Assembly (NCBI GenBank): GCA_014549065.1
Contig: JACDOX010000018.1
Span: 7,796,151-7,860,150, forward strand
Length of the DNA stretch: 64,000 bases
Origin: Cardinalis cardinalis
Taxonomy: Eukaryota > Chordata > Aves > Passeriformes > Cardinalidae
Reading direction: 5' to 3'
The notes beneath the pieces are model-generated. The model was not told the origin of the DNA and ran no database searches. It saw only the letters and a list, made by a program, of their open reading frames with translations. Shown piece by piece: positions 1 to 11,907 of this stretch (position 1 is the stretch's first letter; every line of letters starts with the position of its first letter). The translations under genes and the position numbers were made by a program.

Positions 1-779
1 TAAAGATAATTTTAAAACAAGATATTTTATAATTAAATTAATTCTGTTGCTTCTCTGCACACACTGTGTGGTACTCATCAAGCTGTAGGGATGCATTCCA
101 TTGATTGTAGCGTGGTAGAAATGCAATTTTTTTGTATGTGTTGATTCTTGTTTCCATGACAGTTGAAATATTGTAGCAAATAATAATAAAAGTGTATATC
201 AGGTAGCATTCCAGTGACTTGACTGAGTGTATCATCTAGTGATTAGAATGATCCTGTCTAATCTTGATGACTAGGGAAGAAGTAGGAGGATTGGGAATTC
301 AATGAGGTATGTCAAATCTTATTAGTCTACATAATTTCCCCTTCCTGAATTCTGACAAGGCAGCACTGTCATTGAAACTGAGAAAATATTCCTAATAAAT
401 AATAATTCAATTAANTTTTTAAAACTATGTCAGCAAACAATCATTTTCTTTGAAAAAATTATTTCATTTTTCTTACAAATATGTAGCTTGTTACTCAATA
501 TTTGAGTGTCNTTGCTTAGCAATTATTAGCAAAACAAAATTACTGTGTCAGTCCTGTTACATCATTGGGTAAGGATATTTCAAGTTTATGACAATAATAT
601 TTAATAAAACAAGTATCTCATTTAGTTTTCTGTTGACTTTTCTCAAACAATATCGCAGTGCATCATAACACCTAGGGGGAGCATAAACTTGGTTTTATTT
701 AAATAATTAAAATTATATCACAAAAATCCATATCTTATTATAATTAATTTTCTTCTTTATTTAAGACTGATCATTTTAG

Positions 780-811
780 TTTTTTGTGTTCCCTATAGGG
801 AACACAAAAAA
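780..811. repeat. Perfect 32-nt palindrome
   Basis: Two 16-nt arms (780-795 and 796-811) are exact reverse complements with no spacer. The centre reads TTCCCTATAGGGAA and the outer ends are T6 and A6. It could extrude as a cruciform. It is not part of any transposon I recognise. Confidence 0.9.
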
Positions 812-813
812 TT

Positions 814-855
814 GGAAATAAGCAATTCAAGAAAGACAGGAAATAAGCAATTCAA
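814..855 (+). repeat. 17-bp direct repeat, 25-bp period
   Basis: The 17-mer GGAAATAAGCAATTCAA occurs exactly at 814-830 and again at 839-855, separated by 8 bp. It lies 2 bp beyond the palindrome at 780-811, so both may come from one local replication or repair event. Confidence 0.9.
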
Positions 856-3120
856 TACACTCTCTCCTTTCTTCAAAGTGTTTTTCTACAGTTTCTTTCA
901 GTTCACACGTATTTGCTTTGAAAAGAGAATTTCCTACCATTTCAACGTAGTGACAGATTAGGCTTAAAATTCTATTTCTTGCTTTTGCCATATTCCTACT
1001 GCAATCAGATATGCTGTGACGGCACATTCTATTTGACACTTCTTCCTCTCAGCTGAAATTTGTCTCTTGAAATTCAAAAACTCTGTCACCTGACCCCAGT
1101 GATCTGTTATTCATCTATGAGCAGACAATCTGTGAATAAACATTATCTGTTCTTAAATCACCCCTCAAGAGGTGGGCGGATTGACATTATGTTTTTGTTA
1201 CCTGCTGAAGCTTTGTTTCTATTAATTTTGGGAGTTTCTTCCCTTTACTGGGTACTGAAAGATGTTTGCCAGTGAGGGCATGTAAGGGATCAAGAGCCCA
1301 GACGACGGATCCCGAATGAAGCGGAAACAAATTGATATCAGCAAGCAGCAGAGATAGTAACTAGCTGCAAAACAAGAGGTCATGCTCTGAGGTTAAAGGG
1401 GGTAGTAGCTGAGAGGCAACTCAGTTTGTCTTTATACAAGGAAAAATTCAAATATAGAGCAAAGCAGCGAGAAACTGTAAAATACACAATGGGAGCTATG
1501 AACTGGGGAGAAGAAAAAAGGCATATTTCATAGATGGAATCATAATTAGAGGAGTCTGTGAATTTTGTTCGGATCAGAGTTAAATCTCAGAGTCATAAGG
1601 GGGATTAGAAACAAAATTAACTATNAAAAATATATTCTTTCCCCCTGCTTAAATTGTAATCTGGATAACTCCTGCTTTACTTTTATTCTTAATATTTTTG
1701 TGGGGCTTGATTTTTAAGAAAATAATTTCTCCTACTCATTCTAAATTAGCTTTTAGAGTACACTGTATTTCAGACTGAATTTTAACTTCTTCCTGTTTAT
1801 ATGTGCTATAAGCCTGATTTTAAGAATAGTCTTTCATCTGCGCAATCTCTTTTGACAATAGTTTCTCAGGTTTAAGGTTCCATGCTCTAACTGGAAATCT
1901 CATGTATTGTCAGATAGCCTATGGACAGATACTGGTACTCAGAAAAAAGAAATAGAAACACATGAAAATGTTATGTGTAGTAGGTGGGATGTTAGCTTTT
2001 TGCATTTTCTCTTAATTTTATATCTGGGGAAGCGTATTTCCGTGCAAAGTGAGGATGGCTATGGTTGATTTTGTAAGGAATTTTGGAATTGTTGTCAAAA
2101 AATTGAAATCTTCTCTGTCTTCACAGTACTTGTGGACAAATATTTCTATAAAATAAAGCCTCTGTGGTGTAGTGAGATTAGATGGAATTTATCACATTTC
2201 CCCAGACAAGTTTTTATACATGGCGCATTAATGACCATACAACTTCACTCAAATATTCTTCAACATTTTACTAGAGACAATATGATCAGGCAACTGGATG
2301 GGTTGAATCATATATGAATCATATGTGAATCAGCTGCAACTGAAGGAAGTAAGGAAAACATGTAAACTGAAATATGTGAAACAGCATTACATTATTGTCA
2401 TAGAAACAGTAATGAGAGTAGAAGAAAAAGACATAAATTAAACAAGTTTACATTTAATTTTTCATTTCAATTTTNTGTCAGACTGACCAAAAATGAGGAA
2501 GAAAATTCTCATTGTAACTTTGGTTGTATTCATAACAGGATAAATAATGTTATGCACATTACCAGTATTAACATAGTATTACTTCAGGGTTACCAGTCCT
2601 AAAACAATGCTGCTGGAGTTCTGATGTCAGATGGTTGTAAAGCTAATATGTGGCATGTTAACAGATCCATATAGTAGATTGCAGAGTCACTCATCTGTCT
2701 GGCTTGTGTCTCTTCTGCATGACTGCAGAATACTGAGTGCAATACAGGATTTGGTTTTTCCTTCGACCTGAACTTTCTCTCAGGAAANCAGTAAAAGAGA
2801 ATAGAATAGGCTTTTGTGGTATTTGGAATGTGTTTACCTAGAAGTAGAGACATTCAAAAAGTCCTTGGACAGCCATTTTCAATGAATGCCAATAAATTAA
2901 TTATGCTATTTTAATTCCTATTTCTTCTCATCAGAATCTAAGGATCTAAGTAAGACATAGAAGAATCTTAATTTCAACAAAGACTAGAAAAAAAGGGTGG
3001 AAGAAAACACACAGTATGAGAAGAAACAAGTAGAGCTAAAAAAATTACTAGTTTTAACTTAGAATAATTAACTTCAAGTAATTACATTCCTGTAATGTAT
3101 CTATAGTTAAGAGCTGAGAG

Positions 3121-3175
3121 AAAAAAAAAAAAAAACAANAAAAAAAACCACCCAAAAACCAACAAAACTACAAAA
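3121..3175 (+). repeat. A-rich low-complexity tract
   Basis: A run of about 15 A residues is followed by A-rich sequence with interspersed C (CCACCCAAAAACC type) and one undetermined base. No retroposon body was recognised upstream of it. Confidence 0.85.
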
Positions 3176-4070
3176 ATATTTCCATGTCAAGAGATGAAAT
3201 TTTAAAGTATCTCTATATTTATAATAGATTCATCATGTAGAAACAGTAGAGAAAACTCCAGCTGAGAAAACATTAAACTAATTATTANAAATCTTCATTA
3301 TCATGTTCATTAGTGAAATCAGGGTATTTTATTTGCTCTGTTCAGTTATTTGCTAGCTTTTCTCNCTATTTGTCTATATATGAAGTCTCATAATGTTTGT
3401 ATTTAGAATGCAAGTCATTACTCTAGATATTACTAAGAAATATTTTAATCAGGAAGATATTTTCAAAATATATTTTTCGATTTGAAAGTTTTAGTTATCC
3501 AATCACAGGAAAAAAGAATGTTGAATAATTCAGAGGACCAATCAAGTGCATGGAATGGTAAATCAATTATTTCCAGTGAAAAGAGGGAATCTGCAATACA
3601 AACAAAAAAATTGAATTGATTAGCAGAAAGCATTCAGAGATTTAGATACTTTTTAATGCGTAAAAATTTTGGTATGATTGAGGGTGTTTTGAGAAGAATA
3701 AAGGACTAAATTTACAGCAAACATTAGTAAGCATATCATTTTACTTTTACTGTTTAAGTTTGAGTTGATGGATTTATATGTCTCATTTATAAAATTTTGT
3801 TTTAGAAGAGTGTGACTATGTGAACATGATTGTGGGATGACATTCTGACAGTACTTATTACTCAGGCAAAATGAATTTGCATTGAAGTAAAGACAGTAAG
3901 ACTGTAAGGGGGTTTCCGTGTCTCAGCTCTGGGTTCCAATTAAATATGCACTCCTACTTTTGTTGGNTTTTTTTTACTTAGCTTTTCTTGTGAATTAATT
4001 TTGTTTCTCTGAAGTGTCTTTATTCATCTGTCTCTTCCTTCTTCTAGATGCCTACTCAGTCTTTTTCTTA

Positions 4071-4900
4071 ATCATAGAATCATTTAGGTTGGAAAGGATC
4101 TTTAAGATCACCAAGCCCAACTGTTGCTAAGGCCATCATTAAACCATGTCCCTAAATGTCCTATCTATATATCTTTTTAATTCCTCTAGGGACAGTGACC
4201 ACCACTTCCCTGGACAGCCTGTTCCAATGCTTGACCACCCTTTCNATAATGAATTTTTTTCCTAATATCCAATTAAAATTTCCCTTGATGTCACTTGAAG
4301 TCATTTCCTCATCCTGTTGCATGTTAGCTGTGAAAAAAGACCAACCCCTAAATGGCTACAACTTCCTTACAGATGGCTGTAGGAAGCAATAAAGTCCCCC
4401 TTGAGCCTTCTTTCCTCTGGGCTAAACAACTCCAGATCCCTCAGCCATTCCTCATAGGACTTGTTTCTAGACCCTTCATCAGCTCCATTGCCCTTCCCAG
4501 GACACACTGCAGAACCTGAGCATCATTCATGTAGCGAGGGGCCCAGAACTGAGCACAGGATTCAACACATGGCCTCACAAGTGCCAAGTNCAGGGGCACA
4601 GTCACTGCCNTGGTCTTGCTGGCCAACTGTTACTGATGGAGGCCAGGATGCCATTGACCTTCTTGGCTACTTGGGCACTCACAGGCTCGTGCTGTTTAGC
4701 CACTGCTGACCAGCACTAGGTCCTTTTCTTCCAGNCAGATTTTCAGCCACNTTTCCCCCAGCCTGTAGCACTGTATTGAGGCTGTTATTATTTAAGTGCA
4801 GGACCTGACTTGTTCAGCTTCATAGCACTGCAATGGAGTCCAACCTGTCCATGTCCTTCTGTAGATCCTTCTTACCTTCAAGTAGATTAAAACGACAGCC
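4071..4900 (-). mobile_element. CR1 LINE, 5'-truncated, minus strand
   Basis: The left edge (ATCATAGAATCA, then GGTTGGAAAGGATC) is the reverse complement of the CR1 3' end, so the element runs right to left. Further features of CR1 3' sequence follow, including GACCACCACTTCCCTGGACAG-type sequence, the block around TTCCTCTGGGCTAAACAACTCC near 4411, and the RT C-terminal coding segment at 4441-4626. Similarity fades near 4900, which is the 5' truncation point. The copy is about 830 bp and fairly diverged, so it is an old insertion. The subfamily was not determined. Confidence 0.92.
4441..4626 (-). pseudogene. Decayed CR1 ORF2 C-terminal fragment
   Basis: On the minus strand this frame gives residues resembling the end of the CR1 reverse-transcriptase protein: a V-R-P segment, then Q-F-W-A-P, then R-A-M-E-L-M-K-G-L-E. 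These correspond in CR1 to the conserved VRP...W-x-P...RR(A/M) tail of ORF2. Two codons contain undetermined bases. The reverse-transcriptase core and the endonuclease are absent because of the 5' truncation, so the fragment cannot be functional. It is a fossil inside the CR1 at 4071-4900, not a host gene. Confidence 0.8.
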
Positions 4901-4950
4901 TAACAAACTGAATAAATAAGTGAAAGACCTCTGAGAAAGAACAGTGGTGA

Positions 4951-4978
4951 AAACAAACAAACAAACAAACAAATAAAA
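4951..4978 (+). repeat. (AAAC)n microsatellite
   Basis: About six units of AAAC end in AAATAAA. The tract lies about 50 bp beyond the truncated 5' end of the neighbouring CR1. Confidence 0.9.
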
Positions 4979-5876
4979 AAATTAATTGTAAGAAGTTATC
5001 CTTGTGCCAGAATTAGACTCCTGGCACACAGAATTATCATAGAGGAACAATTACAAAATATTCTGTTTTGAAAGTTTTTAATCAAGAAATTAATATGGGC
5101 TTGATATGGTCTAAATGTTTTGCGTTTGCATCACAGTAACAATAACTGATTTAAAAGTACCTCTTCCTTTCTCTCAAGTAGTTATTTAGACTNCTGAGTG
5201 TTGATACATGGGACCATGCTATTTATAGCTCATGTAAAGAAAGGCTGAGAGTGAAACGTTATAAGAAATAAATTTTAATTTAAGTTTTCGCTTTAATGTC
5301 TTAATTGATTAAAACAAAATCTCTGCATATTTCTGCAAATGAGGATATTAAGCTAAATAAATGAACTATAAAGTGTCTTAGCAAAAAACTTTTTTCATTA
5401 ATTTGAATGGGTAAAATAAATCTAATGTACATTAACAAATGATGGCTTTATGGCTCATTTTCTAATGTGTGAATTACAAAGTGAAGCAACCATGAATTGC
5501 CTGCTCCTCTGGTGAACAAGATCCACAGTATTTTTACAATTAATTCCTGGCAGGCTTACCCTTCATCATGACCCAGAATGTGTCCTGAAGTCCCAGGATG
5601 AAAGCTGAGNTGTCTCTGCCCTTGACCCCTAGTCCCCAACACTTCATTTTCAAAAAAGCTGAATATCATTCAACAGAGTTGGTGGGAAGCATAAGCTTTC
5701 CGTGTGAGGGAGCTGACAGCGCTGCTGAACCGAACATAACATTCAGCATGAGATCAATAACTCATGGTCTCCTTCTGAATGGGATTGCTTTTCTTTTGTG
5801 CATGTAAAGGGAGCCTGGGGCTGAGCTAGTTACTGCCTTGGAGTGATTGAATGCAGAGAAATGAATGAGCAGTAAA

Positions 5877-6150
5877 GCAGAGCTTGCCCGCCCTCCCCCT
5901 TCCCACTCGCCTTTCTCTTTTCCTTTCTTTTCTTTGCTTTTTGTTGTGTTTCAGGCCCAGTGTCAGCAGAGGAGGAGAGGGACAGGTTCAGCTGGGGCTG
6001 TAGAAGTGCCCCGGTGTGCCCGTGACTGAGGCAGTGAATGCCATTAAGTGGAGTGGCTGTGCCCGGGGTGCCTGCCCCACTGCAGGGATCCTGCAGCACT
6101 GCCCTGACCTGCTGCCCTGGCGAGGTCAGCATTCAAAGGCAGCCTGGGAA
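5877..6150 (+). other. GC-rich block with splice-acceptor-like signal
   Basis: This block is clearly richer in G+C than its surroundings. It contains a long pyrimidine tract (about 5907-5952) ending in TTTCAG at 5949-5954, a near-ideal vertebrate 3' splice-site arrangement, and a donor-like GAG/GTCAGC at 6122-6130. That outlines a possible 170-nt exon at 5955-6124. No forward frame is open across it: frame 0 stops at a TGA around 6027, and the frame one base later stops at a TAG around 6001. Any exon would therefore be non-coding or untranslated. The minus-strand open frame across the block is mostly low-complexity lysine/glutamate/serine and matches nothing known. Whether it is transcribed cannot be seen from sequence. 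Confidence 0.3.
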
Positions 6151-7771
6151 GACAAGTTAGAGTTACTAACCTCTCCTCAGGGCACTCTAGCAGCATATGA
6201 CACTGACCTAAACACCTCCTTAACCTAGAAATTAGGATCGTATACTAGGGAGATAAAATGGTGGCCAGTGAAGTTTAAATTCTGCAGAGGCTTTTGATAA
6301 CTGAGTAGGTGTAACTTGTATGAAAAAGGAGATACAGTAGAAGCAAGTAGAGTAGGGCAGAATTAGTGCATGCTTCCCAATTTCTCATTTGTTAATGTAT
6401 GTTCGCTTTAATCAAAATTAGTTTTAAGCATTCAGTGGATGAAAATAGTCATAAGTNCATACGCTTCTCCTTCCTTTTCAAGGTGCCAAAGCATTAAGGA
6501 TATTTCTGGACTTCCTAAAGGATGCTAATGATGGGGAAAGCAACTTCTTTTGGAGACACCACTGTANTTCTGTAACAGCGATGAGGGTGTTTCTGTTCTG
6601 TCACATGTTGAATGCAGAGCTTCCATGAATTTCAAATGGGATTTTGCATTTTTCTCAGCTTTATCTGATTTTAATTTGTCTAAAACATTGATGAAAAAGA
6701 AAAATAGATGTTACTATAATATGGAATCTTAATAATTTCTGACAGGATCTTTTATTTTATCACCACTTCAAGTGCCAATTTTTAGCATTTTTTTCAAATT
6801 GTCTATTCTACTATTGCCATCTAATTCCCCTATAAACAGATTGACCTCTGCTCTAAAGTAAAGGGTTTGGTTTTCTTCTTCCTTTGCCATTGATTTTTGT
6901 AATTCTTCCTCTGCCTAAAGAACTGACAAAGGAAAAGAGTGCTTTGACATCATACATCTTTGCTCAGCAGGCTTTCTTAAGCTTGCCTAACTAGTTAATT
7001 AAAAACATTTGACATTGGTCACAGAGTAATGGTCACCTAAGNACATTGATTGGCTACCAGTTCATACACTTGAAGTTTAAAGTACTAGAACTTTTACAAC
7101 AAAAAGCAACCTTTTGGTATGACTATCTGTCAGTTTCAAGCAATGATTATTTTTCTTCATGGTCTTTAATTGCCACATTTTTTTTAAAGTGCAGTACCGT
7201 ATGTACCAAGAAGTATTAAAAGATTTTTGCATGCTGGCTTTAGAGTAAATCTGGAACAATACTAGTCTTGNTATAGTTTTATTTTTATTACCTTGGACAT
7301 AAAAATCTTCCAAAGGTATATTATTAGATGGAATGGAAAAGAAAGTAAAATACAGTTAGATGAATTATAGAGGCCACTCAAACAAACTAACTAAACAACA
7401 CAATGTTTGAAAATAGCTGAATGTCNTTTTTGCCCTCTTTTTCTTCTTTCTGTACAGTAAAAGAGAATAAGATTGAAAATTAGAATTAGCAAAGTTATCT
7501 TTTTTTTATGAAAAAAATAACAGTTACATGTGGAAGAATGCAAGACATAAGTATATAGATTTTTCAGTGTCTAGAAAATCTGGGCTTTTACAGAATCCCA
7601 GCCTCAATTTAAGTCTTTTAGAGGGGAGGGAGTAAGAATTTAGGGAAAAACATTGACAATAATTAAAACTATTTTTTCACCCAAAGACAGCTATTTTTAT
7701 GGATACATTATGTTCGTAGAATCATCTTTATTGAAATACATGCTCCTCTCGCTTTTTACTACTAAATTCTA

Positions 7772-7812
7772 ACCACCCCAAAAAAACCCCAAACAAACAA
7801 GGAAAAAACCCT
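7772..7812 (+). repeat. A/C-rich low-complexity tract
   Basis: Runs of A are interrupted by CCCC and CAAAC blocks. No transposon body is attached. Confidence 0.75.
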
Positions 7813-8905
7813 TCCAATTTAAAATGCATTTCACTTTTGCAGTGACCAAAATTTAGTTGGTGAANAAAGATTCTTAGTAGACTTTCTGCAGAACAGATAC
7901 AGCATATTTATTTTATAATAACTGAGGGAAGGGCTCCCGATTCTTAAGGGAGGAATAAAGAAATCCCCATTGATGAAAAATGTATATTCCAAAACTGTCT
8001 ATAAAAGACAGATGTAAAATTAATTATTGTGGATACCTAGATTTTTNGGCAAAACATATCTGAGGACCAAAAAGACTTTAGGCTTTCTCTTTACAGAGCT
8101 TTCAAGGATGATCAAATCATTAGCAAGAACCAATCAGNAGAGACTGTCTTCTACTCCTAACCTGAGCAGAATATTGCAGCTGATGTGTGGCAGGGAGAGC
8201 AGAGAGGGAGAAGATGTGGAAGTGGCCAGGTCACTCCATCTAATGCATATTCACACTGAGGACAGCGGAAGCTACAAATGAGCAACCCAAAATTAGTATA
8301 ATACTGAGGATTCTAGAAATAAGATGATGAGAGGATAGAGCTCTTTCAACTTAGTTTTAGAAAGGACTTCTTACCCTATTTGGTGGCGGCAAAAATGTTT
8401 AGCAACAGATGGAGTCTGGACTTCAGCACTTCCTTCCAAAACAAGGACAGCTTCACAGTCTTCGTTTTCCTCTCGTGTTTAATCCTGTTTATCATAATGA
8501 GCAGGGGGTGGGGTGTGGTGGCAGTTGTTTGTTTATTGGTTTGTATTGTTTACTCCTTTTAAGAGAGGAGGAAAAAATAGAGGCCTATTACTGTTAAATG
8601 ACAATAACAAATTAGGTTTTCATTGCACTTGATCAATCTCCTTATCAACAAACCCAGACTAAGCACTTCTATNGAACAAATTTAACATAAAAATATAGAG
8701 CAAGCAAACAAAGCCCCTACAGAATATCAGTGGATAGAATAGCTCCAGAGAAACACAAGATGTTTGATTTTTCTTTTAGTGAATTTTCATGTACTTTTTC
8801 TTCCTGATATCTGATCTCAATATTCTGAGAAGCAAACTTTATTAAGAAGGTATTTTTTTGGAAAATCCACAAAACATATTCGAATCCGTGTTTCTCTTGC
8901 AGGAA

Positions 8906-8956
8906 AAAAAAACCCCAACTAAACAAAAAATCCTACAAAAAAACCACAAAAAACCC
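8906..8956 (+). repeat. A/C-rich low-complexity tract
   Basis: A poly(A) run is followed by CCCCAACTAAAC and repeated ACCACAAAAAACC-type blocks. No element body was recognised beside it. Confidence 0.75.
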
Positions 8957-11042
8957 TGGGGAGAGAATTAACAGGAATTACTATATGGGTTGGTCTGCTA
9001 CTTGTTTTGTATGCTTGACTGCTTGTCAGTTGGCAGAAATCAAGGTTCCCTTTTCATACAGAGAAGAGAAGGAAATGGGGGTCAAATTTTTCCTTATGGA
9101 TAGTTTCAGTATAGATTGAGTGTTGTTCCTGTGTGTCTCCAGTGTATCCCCTAAAAATAAAATTTGCCATAGCACTTCAAAAATACGCATTTATGCCTGC
9201 ATTAACAGTTGATTTATTTATGGTACATTTCTCTTTCTTAATTTGCTGTAAAAGTTATTGTAGCTTATAATAAATAACTATGAGGGCTAAGAAAAAGTAA
9301 TGTATGCTTTATATTTAATACTCTATTTTTTCCCAAAAGTCAAAAATTGATTTTATCTAAAACCAACACAGTTTGAATTTCTTTGTCTAGAATGCCTTTC
9401 TTTTGATCCACAAATATTGAGCACAACAGATAAGAAGAAATGCTACNTGTCTAACAAGTAAAAGAAATTTCCCAAAGGAGAGTTCATCCAGCGTAGTCAC
9501 GGTGCCATGTGGCAGTAACCTGTTGCCTTCATTGATAATAATAATTTAGTAAAGAAGGTTTAAAAGTCATTCTATATCTCAAACAAAAGGTCTAAATGGG
9601 ATACTGCTCAAATTGCTAGAATGACAAATTAAATTCTTTTTGAAGATGCAGTAATTTTTGGCAATAAGGTAGGTTTTTAATGTTATTTTCCNGTGAATTT
9701 TGCATTAAATAATCATGTGAACATTGTCAGGCTGTGCTAACTATTCTTCCTCTTTCATTCATGAGTATACTGATTTTAAATAGGTGTTCACCTTAAGGTC
9801 AAGGGTGCAAAATCTGCTTTGATTGGACATTCATTTGTCTGTCAGGGTTTGTGATGTGGACAGCTGCATTTCCCACTATGGTGTATTCATTGCAGCACAG
9901 TCACAGCATCTGAATTATGTTATTAGTTCACAGGCATTCTTCAGTATGGTATATATTTTGAGGACAATTTTCCGTGTTTAACCAATGCTTAGCATGCTCT
10001 ACTCTATACCCTTTACATTATATCAAATGTCAGGGAAAGTATTGAAAAATGTATGCTTGTACGGCTGACAAGGATTGCTGCAATACAAAGGCTTCAGCAA
10101 AGCCTGTTGCAATCTGTACTTTGGGCTGAGGTTATAGCCTTAACAATGCTGCAAGACAACCCATTCTTTTGCTGAAGACTATTGTTCTGACATCCCTTAC
10201 CCCATAAGAGAAAAGAGAGCTTTGATGGCAGCAGTGAGGAATGGGACCAGAAAAAAAATGTCCCTCAGTTTTATTTTAGTGCTGAAGTGAGAGATGTGGA
10301 TGGCAAGTGTTGTGAGCTAACATCAAGTCCTGTTTGATTATGTGCTTCTGAAACGTAAATCATTTCAGCAATGTATTAATGTCAAAAATCATAATTTAAC
10401 TTCGAGTTATGTTTTCTTTCTTATATACTAATCTGTAGTTTTATCCACAGTGGATTTGAAGTGCAATTGCCATAATCACATTTCAAATTTTCTTCCTGCT
10501 TGCATTTTGGTTTATAGCACTTATTTAACATTGCTCTCTTTATGAANGTTTTTGCTAAGAAGTGAGCATATCTTTTTGAAATCTATGCAAACCTTTTTCA
10601 CTGTAGTCTTCACTAATTATAATTAGAAAGAATTTGGGGAGCATTGGAGCATCATCTGTTACTTAAAAAACATGATAAATTATAATTACCCTCCTGATAC
10701 AATTTCTTGATCTACTCTAGTGAAATTTATGCAAGAACTAACTGATTAAGTTGCACCTCTGGTTTACACAGATGCAGTGGAAGCAGTTTTAACACGTTTA
10801 ACACACACATTTTGACTCTTCATGTACATCTATAAGTAGTCTCTCTAAATTCCCAGTGAAATTAATTCAGAATCTAAACTGACTAAATCCATGAAAACCT
10901 AAAGCAATAAAAAGGAGGTATGATTAATAAATAATAAACAGAAGCTAAATTTGNCTTGAGTATGATTTTTTCATCCTCTGCTAATCACCAAAGCTGTGCC
11001 TATTTTACTCCTTTTCCTGCAAATTTCCTCTAAACTATTTAT

Positions 11043-11102
11043 CCAATATTGGAATCCTTAATACATATAATACAACAATATTTTCCAATATTGTAATCCT
11101 TA
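11043..11102 (+). repeat. Diverged 18-bp direct repeat
   Basis: CCAATATTGGAATCCTTA at 11043-11060 recurs with one change (T for G at the tenth base) at 11085-11102, a 42-bp offset. The pattern suggests a small local duplication. Confidence 0.75.
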
Positions 11103-11527
11103 CTAATAACCCTTAATACTTATCCAGTGTTATGTATCTCTTTAGAAGTGAAAGTTATTNTGCTAAATATATTAAATTTTTTTCCAGTGTACTGCAAGTG
11201 CAAGAAAGAAGATAAAAACTAAATCAAAACAAGTGAGTAGAATGGCTCTTGAACAAGAACAATTCATGTCTCTTTTTGAAATTTTACATGGATGTATTTA
11301 CAAAAATCTAGCTAATTAGTTGCCTTTTTCTTTCTGATTTGGGCTGGTTTTGGGATTTTTTTAGAATCACATTTATCTTATTGTTTTTACTTTGCCAAAA
11401 ATACTATTCTTCTTTTTTACTATTATTAAAAATTTACATGCATCTTAGTTTAATTATGAGTTGTAATTACACAACTCTCATGTTTTCTCACACAACTGAA
11501 ATTCAAAAACTTAGAATTAAAAAAATT

Positions 11528-11705
11528 CTGCTTACCACCTCATACACCCTATACATGCTTATAATGACACAACGAGGTACTCTCCCATCCCACATCACAT
11601 CAATCCAAAACTCCTCCACACGAGAACATCTCCTCATAGCCCTACATATAATCCCCATAATTCTTCCAATCCTTAAACCTGAGCTTATCTCTGGTACCCC
11701 CATAT
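11528..11705 (+). pseudogene. ND4: Mitochondrial ND4 C-terminal fragment (nuclear copy)
   Basis: The reading frame matches the C-terminus of NADH dehydrogenase subunit 4, a membrane subunit of respiratory complex I. Visible landmarks are the T-Q-R-G-T-L-P-S-H-I-T segment, the S-S-T-R-E-H-L-L-x-A-L-H segment and the terminal K-P-E-L-I-S-G. These are typical of passerine ND4. As in bird mitochondria, the gene runs straight into tRNA-His with no complete stop codon. About 400 N-terminal residues are missing. An ATA codon (around 11560) would be Met in mitochondria and Ile in the nucleus. The open frame upstream, from 11339, is chance AT-rich sequence joined to this fragment. Confidence 0.93.
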
Positions 11706-11772
11706 GCAAGTATAGTTTCAACCAAAACTAGACTGTGACTCTAAAAATAGAAGTTAAACCCTTCTTACCTGC
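11706..11772 (+). pseudogene. trnH: Nuclear copy of mitochondrial tRNA-His
   Basis: The 5' GCAAGTA and 3' TACCTGC form the acceptor stem with one mismatch. The anticodon loop contains GTG in CTGTGAC. The copy is about 67 nt, around two bases shorter than usual for birds, from an apparent loss just before TAGACTGTG. It directly follows ND4. Confidence 0.88.
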
Positions 11773-11836
11773 TGAGGAGAGGTAAAACCAGCGAGAACTG
11801 CTAACTGTTGTATCAGTATAAAACCTCAGTCTCCTT
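11773..11836 (+). pseudogene. trnS: Nuclear copy of mitochondrial tRNA-Ser(AGY)
   Basis: The GAACTGCTAACT segment carries the GCT anticodon. The 5' AGGAGA pairs with the 3' TCTCCT. The short length of about 63 nt fits the D-arm-less mitochondrial tRNA-Ser(AGY). The exact ends are estimated from the neighbouring tRNAs. Confidence 0.85.
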
Positions 11837-11907
11837 ACTTTCAAAGGATAACAGTAATCCAATGGTNTTAGGAGCCACTCATCGTGGTGTAAGTCCAAGT
11901 GAAAGTA
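11837..11907 (+). pseudogene. trnL: Nuclear copy of mitochondrial tRNA-Leu(CUN)
   Basis: The acceptor stem ACTTTCA/TGAAAGT pairs perfectly (7 bp), and the anticodon TAG sits in TTAGGAGCC. The length of 71 nt is normal. One undetermined base lies next to the anticodon. Mitochondrial similarity stops immediately after this gene. Confidence 0.9.

Larger units (their letters stand above)
1..4070. other. AT-rich unique DNA, no gene recognised
   Basis: I see no coding exon, RNA gene or recognisable transposon here. Open frames are under about 85 codons and have no family resemblance. The stretch holds a 32-nt palindrome, a 17-bp direct repeat and an A-rich tract, each listed separately. Single undetermined bases are scattered through it. 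Confidence 0.7.
4901..11527. other. AT-rich unique DNA, no gene recognised
   Basis: No supported gene or transposon. The stretch contains an (AAAC)n microsatellite, one GC-rich block around 5.9-6.1 kb, two A/C-rich tracts and a short diverged duplication near 11.05 kb. The rest is unremarkable AT-rich sequence. Confidence 0.65.

Noticed and set aside
5830..6132. 100-codon minus-strand frame over the GC-rich block
   Set aside because: The C-terminal part is low-complexity Lys/Glu/Gly from the pyrimidine tract and no family resemblance is seen.
11339..11731. 130-codon plus-strand open frame as a gene
   Set aside because: The first ~60 codons are chance AT-rich sequence and the rest is the nuclear copy of mitochondrial ND4 running into tRNA-His. 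It is a junction artefact.
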